Assembly (NCBI GenBank): GCA_025728395.1
Contig: JAOBJR010000098.1
Coordinates: forward strand, 1 to 23,199
Origin: Candidatus Lightella neohaematopini
GTDB taxonomy: Bacteria; Pseudomonadota; Gammaproteobacteria; Enterobacterales; Enterobacteriaceae
DNA: 23,199 nucleotides
Reading direction: 5' to 3'
Position 1 is the stretch's first letter; each line of letters starts with the position of its first letter. Positions 22,596 through 23,199 of this stretch are shown in pieces. The translations under genes and the position numbers were made by a program. The notes beneath the pieces are model-generated. The model was not told the DNA's origin and did no database searches. It saw only the letters and a program-made list of their open reading frames with translations.

Positions 22596-23199
22596 ATGGC
22601 AAAATTTATTGGCCCAAAATTAAAATTAAGTCGACGTGAGGGTACTGATTTATTTCTCAAATCAGGAATACGTGCAATTGATTCAAAATGTAAAATAAAT
22701 CAGTTACCTGGTCAACATATAGTTAAAAAATCTCGCATATCAGATTATGGTATACAATTAAGAGAAAAACAAAAAATACGTCGTATTTATGGCGTATTAG
22801 AAAAACAATTTGTTAAGCTGTATAAAAAAGCATCTCGTAATAAAAGAAATACTGGTGAATATTTATTAACATTATTAGAATATAGATTAGATAATATTGT
22901 GTATCGTATTGGTTTTAGTTCTACTAGAGCTGAGGCACGTCAATTAATTAGTCATAAAGCAATTAAGGTAAATAATCATATTGTGAATATTGCTTCCTAT
23001 CAAGTTAAAGTTAATGATATTATTACTGTTAATAATTGTGCTAAAAAGCAATCAAGGATTTTAGCTGCATTAGAATTATCATCCCAATATGAATCACCTA
23101 AATGGATTGATATAGATACTAAAAATATGTGTGGTAAAATTATACGTGATATAGATCGTAAAGATTTACCGCTAGATATTAATGAACATTTAATTGTTG
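22596..23199 (+). CDS. rpsD: 30S ribosomal protein S4 (3' end cut by window edge)
   Basis: S4 nucleates assembly of the 5' domain of 16S rRNA and, in E. coli, represses the alpha operon. I read 201 complete codons from ATG (MAKFIGPKLKLSRREGTDLF) to NEHLIV at the window edge, leaving about five codons and the stop outside by comparison with the 206-residue E. coli protein. The central S4 domain shows LEYRLDNIVYRIGFSSTRAE followed by ARQLISHKAIKVN. This is the zinc-free type. A TAAGGAT Shine-Dalgarno precedes the ATG. rpoA and rplQ are expected next but lie beyond the window. Confidence 0.97.
   Translation, partial: MAKFIGPKLKLSRREGTDLFLKSGIRAIDSKCKINQLPGQHIVKKSRISDYGIQLREKQKIRRIYGVLEKQFVKLYKKASRNKRNTGEYLLTLLEYRLDNIVYRIGFSSTRAEARQLISHKAIKVNNHIVNIASYQVKVNDIITVNNCAKKQSRILAALELSSQYESPKWIDIDTKNMCGKIIRDIDRKDLPLDINEHLIV

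Noticed and set aside
1..23199. CRISPR array, insertion sequence, prophage, toxin-antitoxin or novel defence system
   Set aside because: No repeated spacers, transposase or unknown gene cluster exists. Every gene belongs to a known housekeeping family, so I do not claim a new system.

Overview
The window looks like part of the reduced, very AT-rich chromosome of a bacterium related to Enterobacterales, most likely an obligate insect endosymbiont. This rests on four things seen in the sequence: base composition of roughly one quarter G+C by eye; proteins that align almost end to end with Escherichia coli orthologues but are rich in Ile, Lys and Asn; tightly packed genes with no stretch over 300 bases lacking a gene; and an E. 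coli-like gene order from which many intervening genes are missing. I cannot name the genus from this window alone.

Layout. On the minus strand (1-4263) lies the str operon, rpsL-rpsG-fusA-tuf, with tuf cut by the left edge. Next, also on the minus strand (4454-8415), is a metabolic cluster transcribed aroK-aroB-rpe-trpS-pabA: shikimate pathway, pentose phosphate epimerase, tryptophanyl-tRNA synthetase and a glutamine amidotransferase for folate. pckA (8599-10206, plus) and bioH (10209-10991, minus) follow and converge. From 11260 to the right edge on the plus strand runs one uninterrupted ribosomal protein block equivalent to the E. coli S10, spc and alpha operons: rpsJ-rplCDWB-rpsS-rplV-rpsC-rplP-rpmC-rpsQ-rplNXE-rpsNH-rplFR-rpsE-rpmD-rplO-secY-rpmJ-rpsMKD, with rpsD cut by the right edge.

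Function. Most of the window is translation machinery (elongation factors, r-proteins, TrpRS) plus the SecY translocon channel. The few metabolic genes fit nutritional provisioning: aroB and aroK feed chorismate, pabA draws on chorismate for folate, bioH makes the pimeloyl moiety of biotin, and pckA allows phosphoenolpyruvate to be made from oxaloacetate, which could supply the shikimate pathway. That metabolic linkage is inference.

Notable points. The str-to-bioH segment keeps E. coli order and orientation, but the S10-spc-alpha block sits on its other side in inverted orientation. The spacers that in E. coli hold the spc promoter and the alpha operon S4-binding leader are reduced to about 20 bases. 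Several metabolic enzymes (AroB, Rpe, PckA, TrpRS) carry substitutions at positions that are almost invariant in their families, while catalytic residues and reading frames remain intact. I found no mobile elements, CRISPR arrays, RNA genes or novel multi-gene system.
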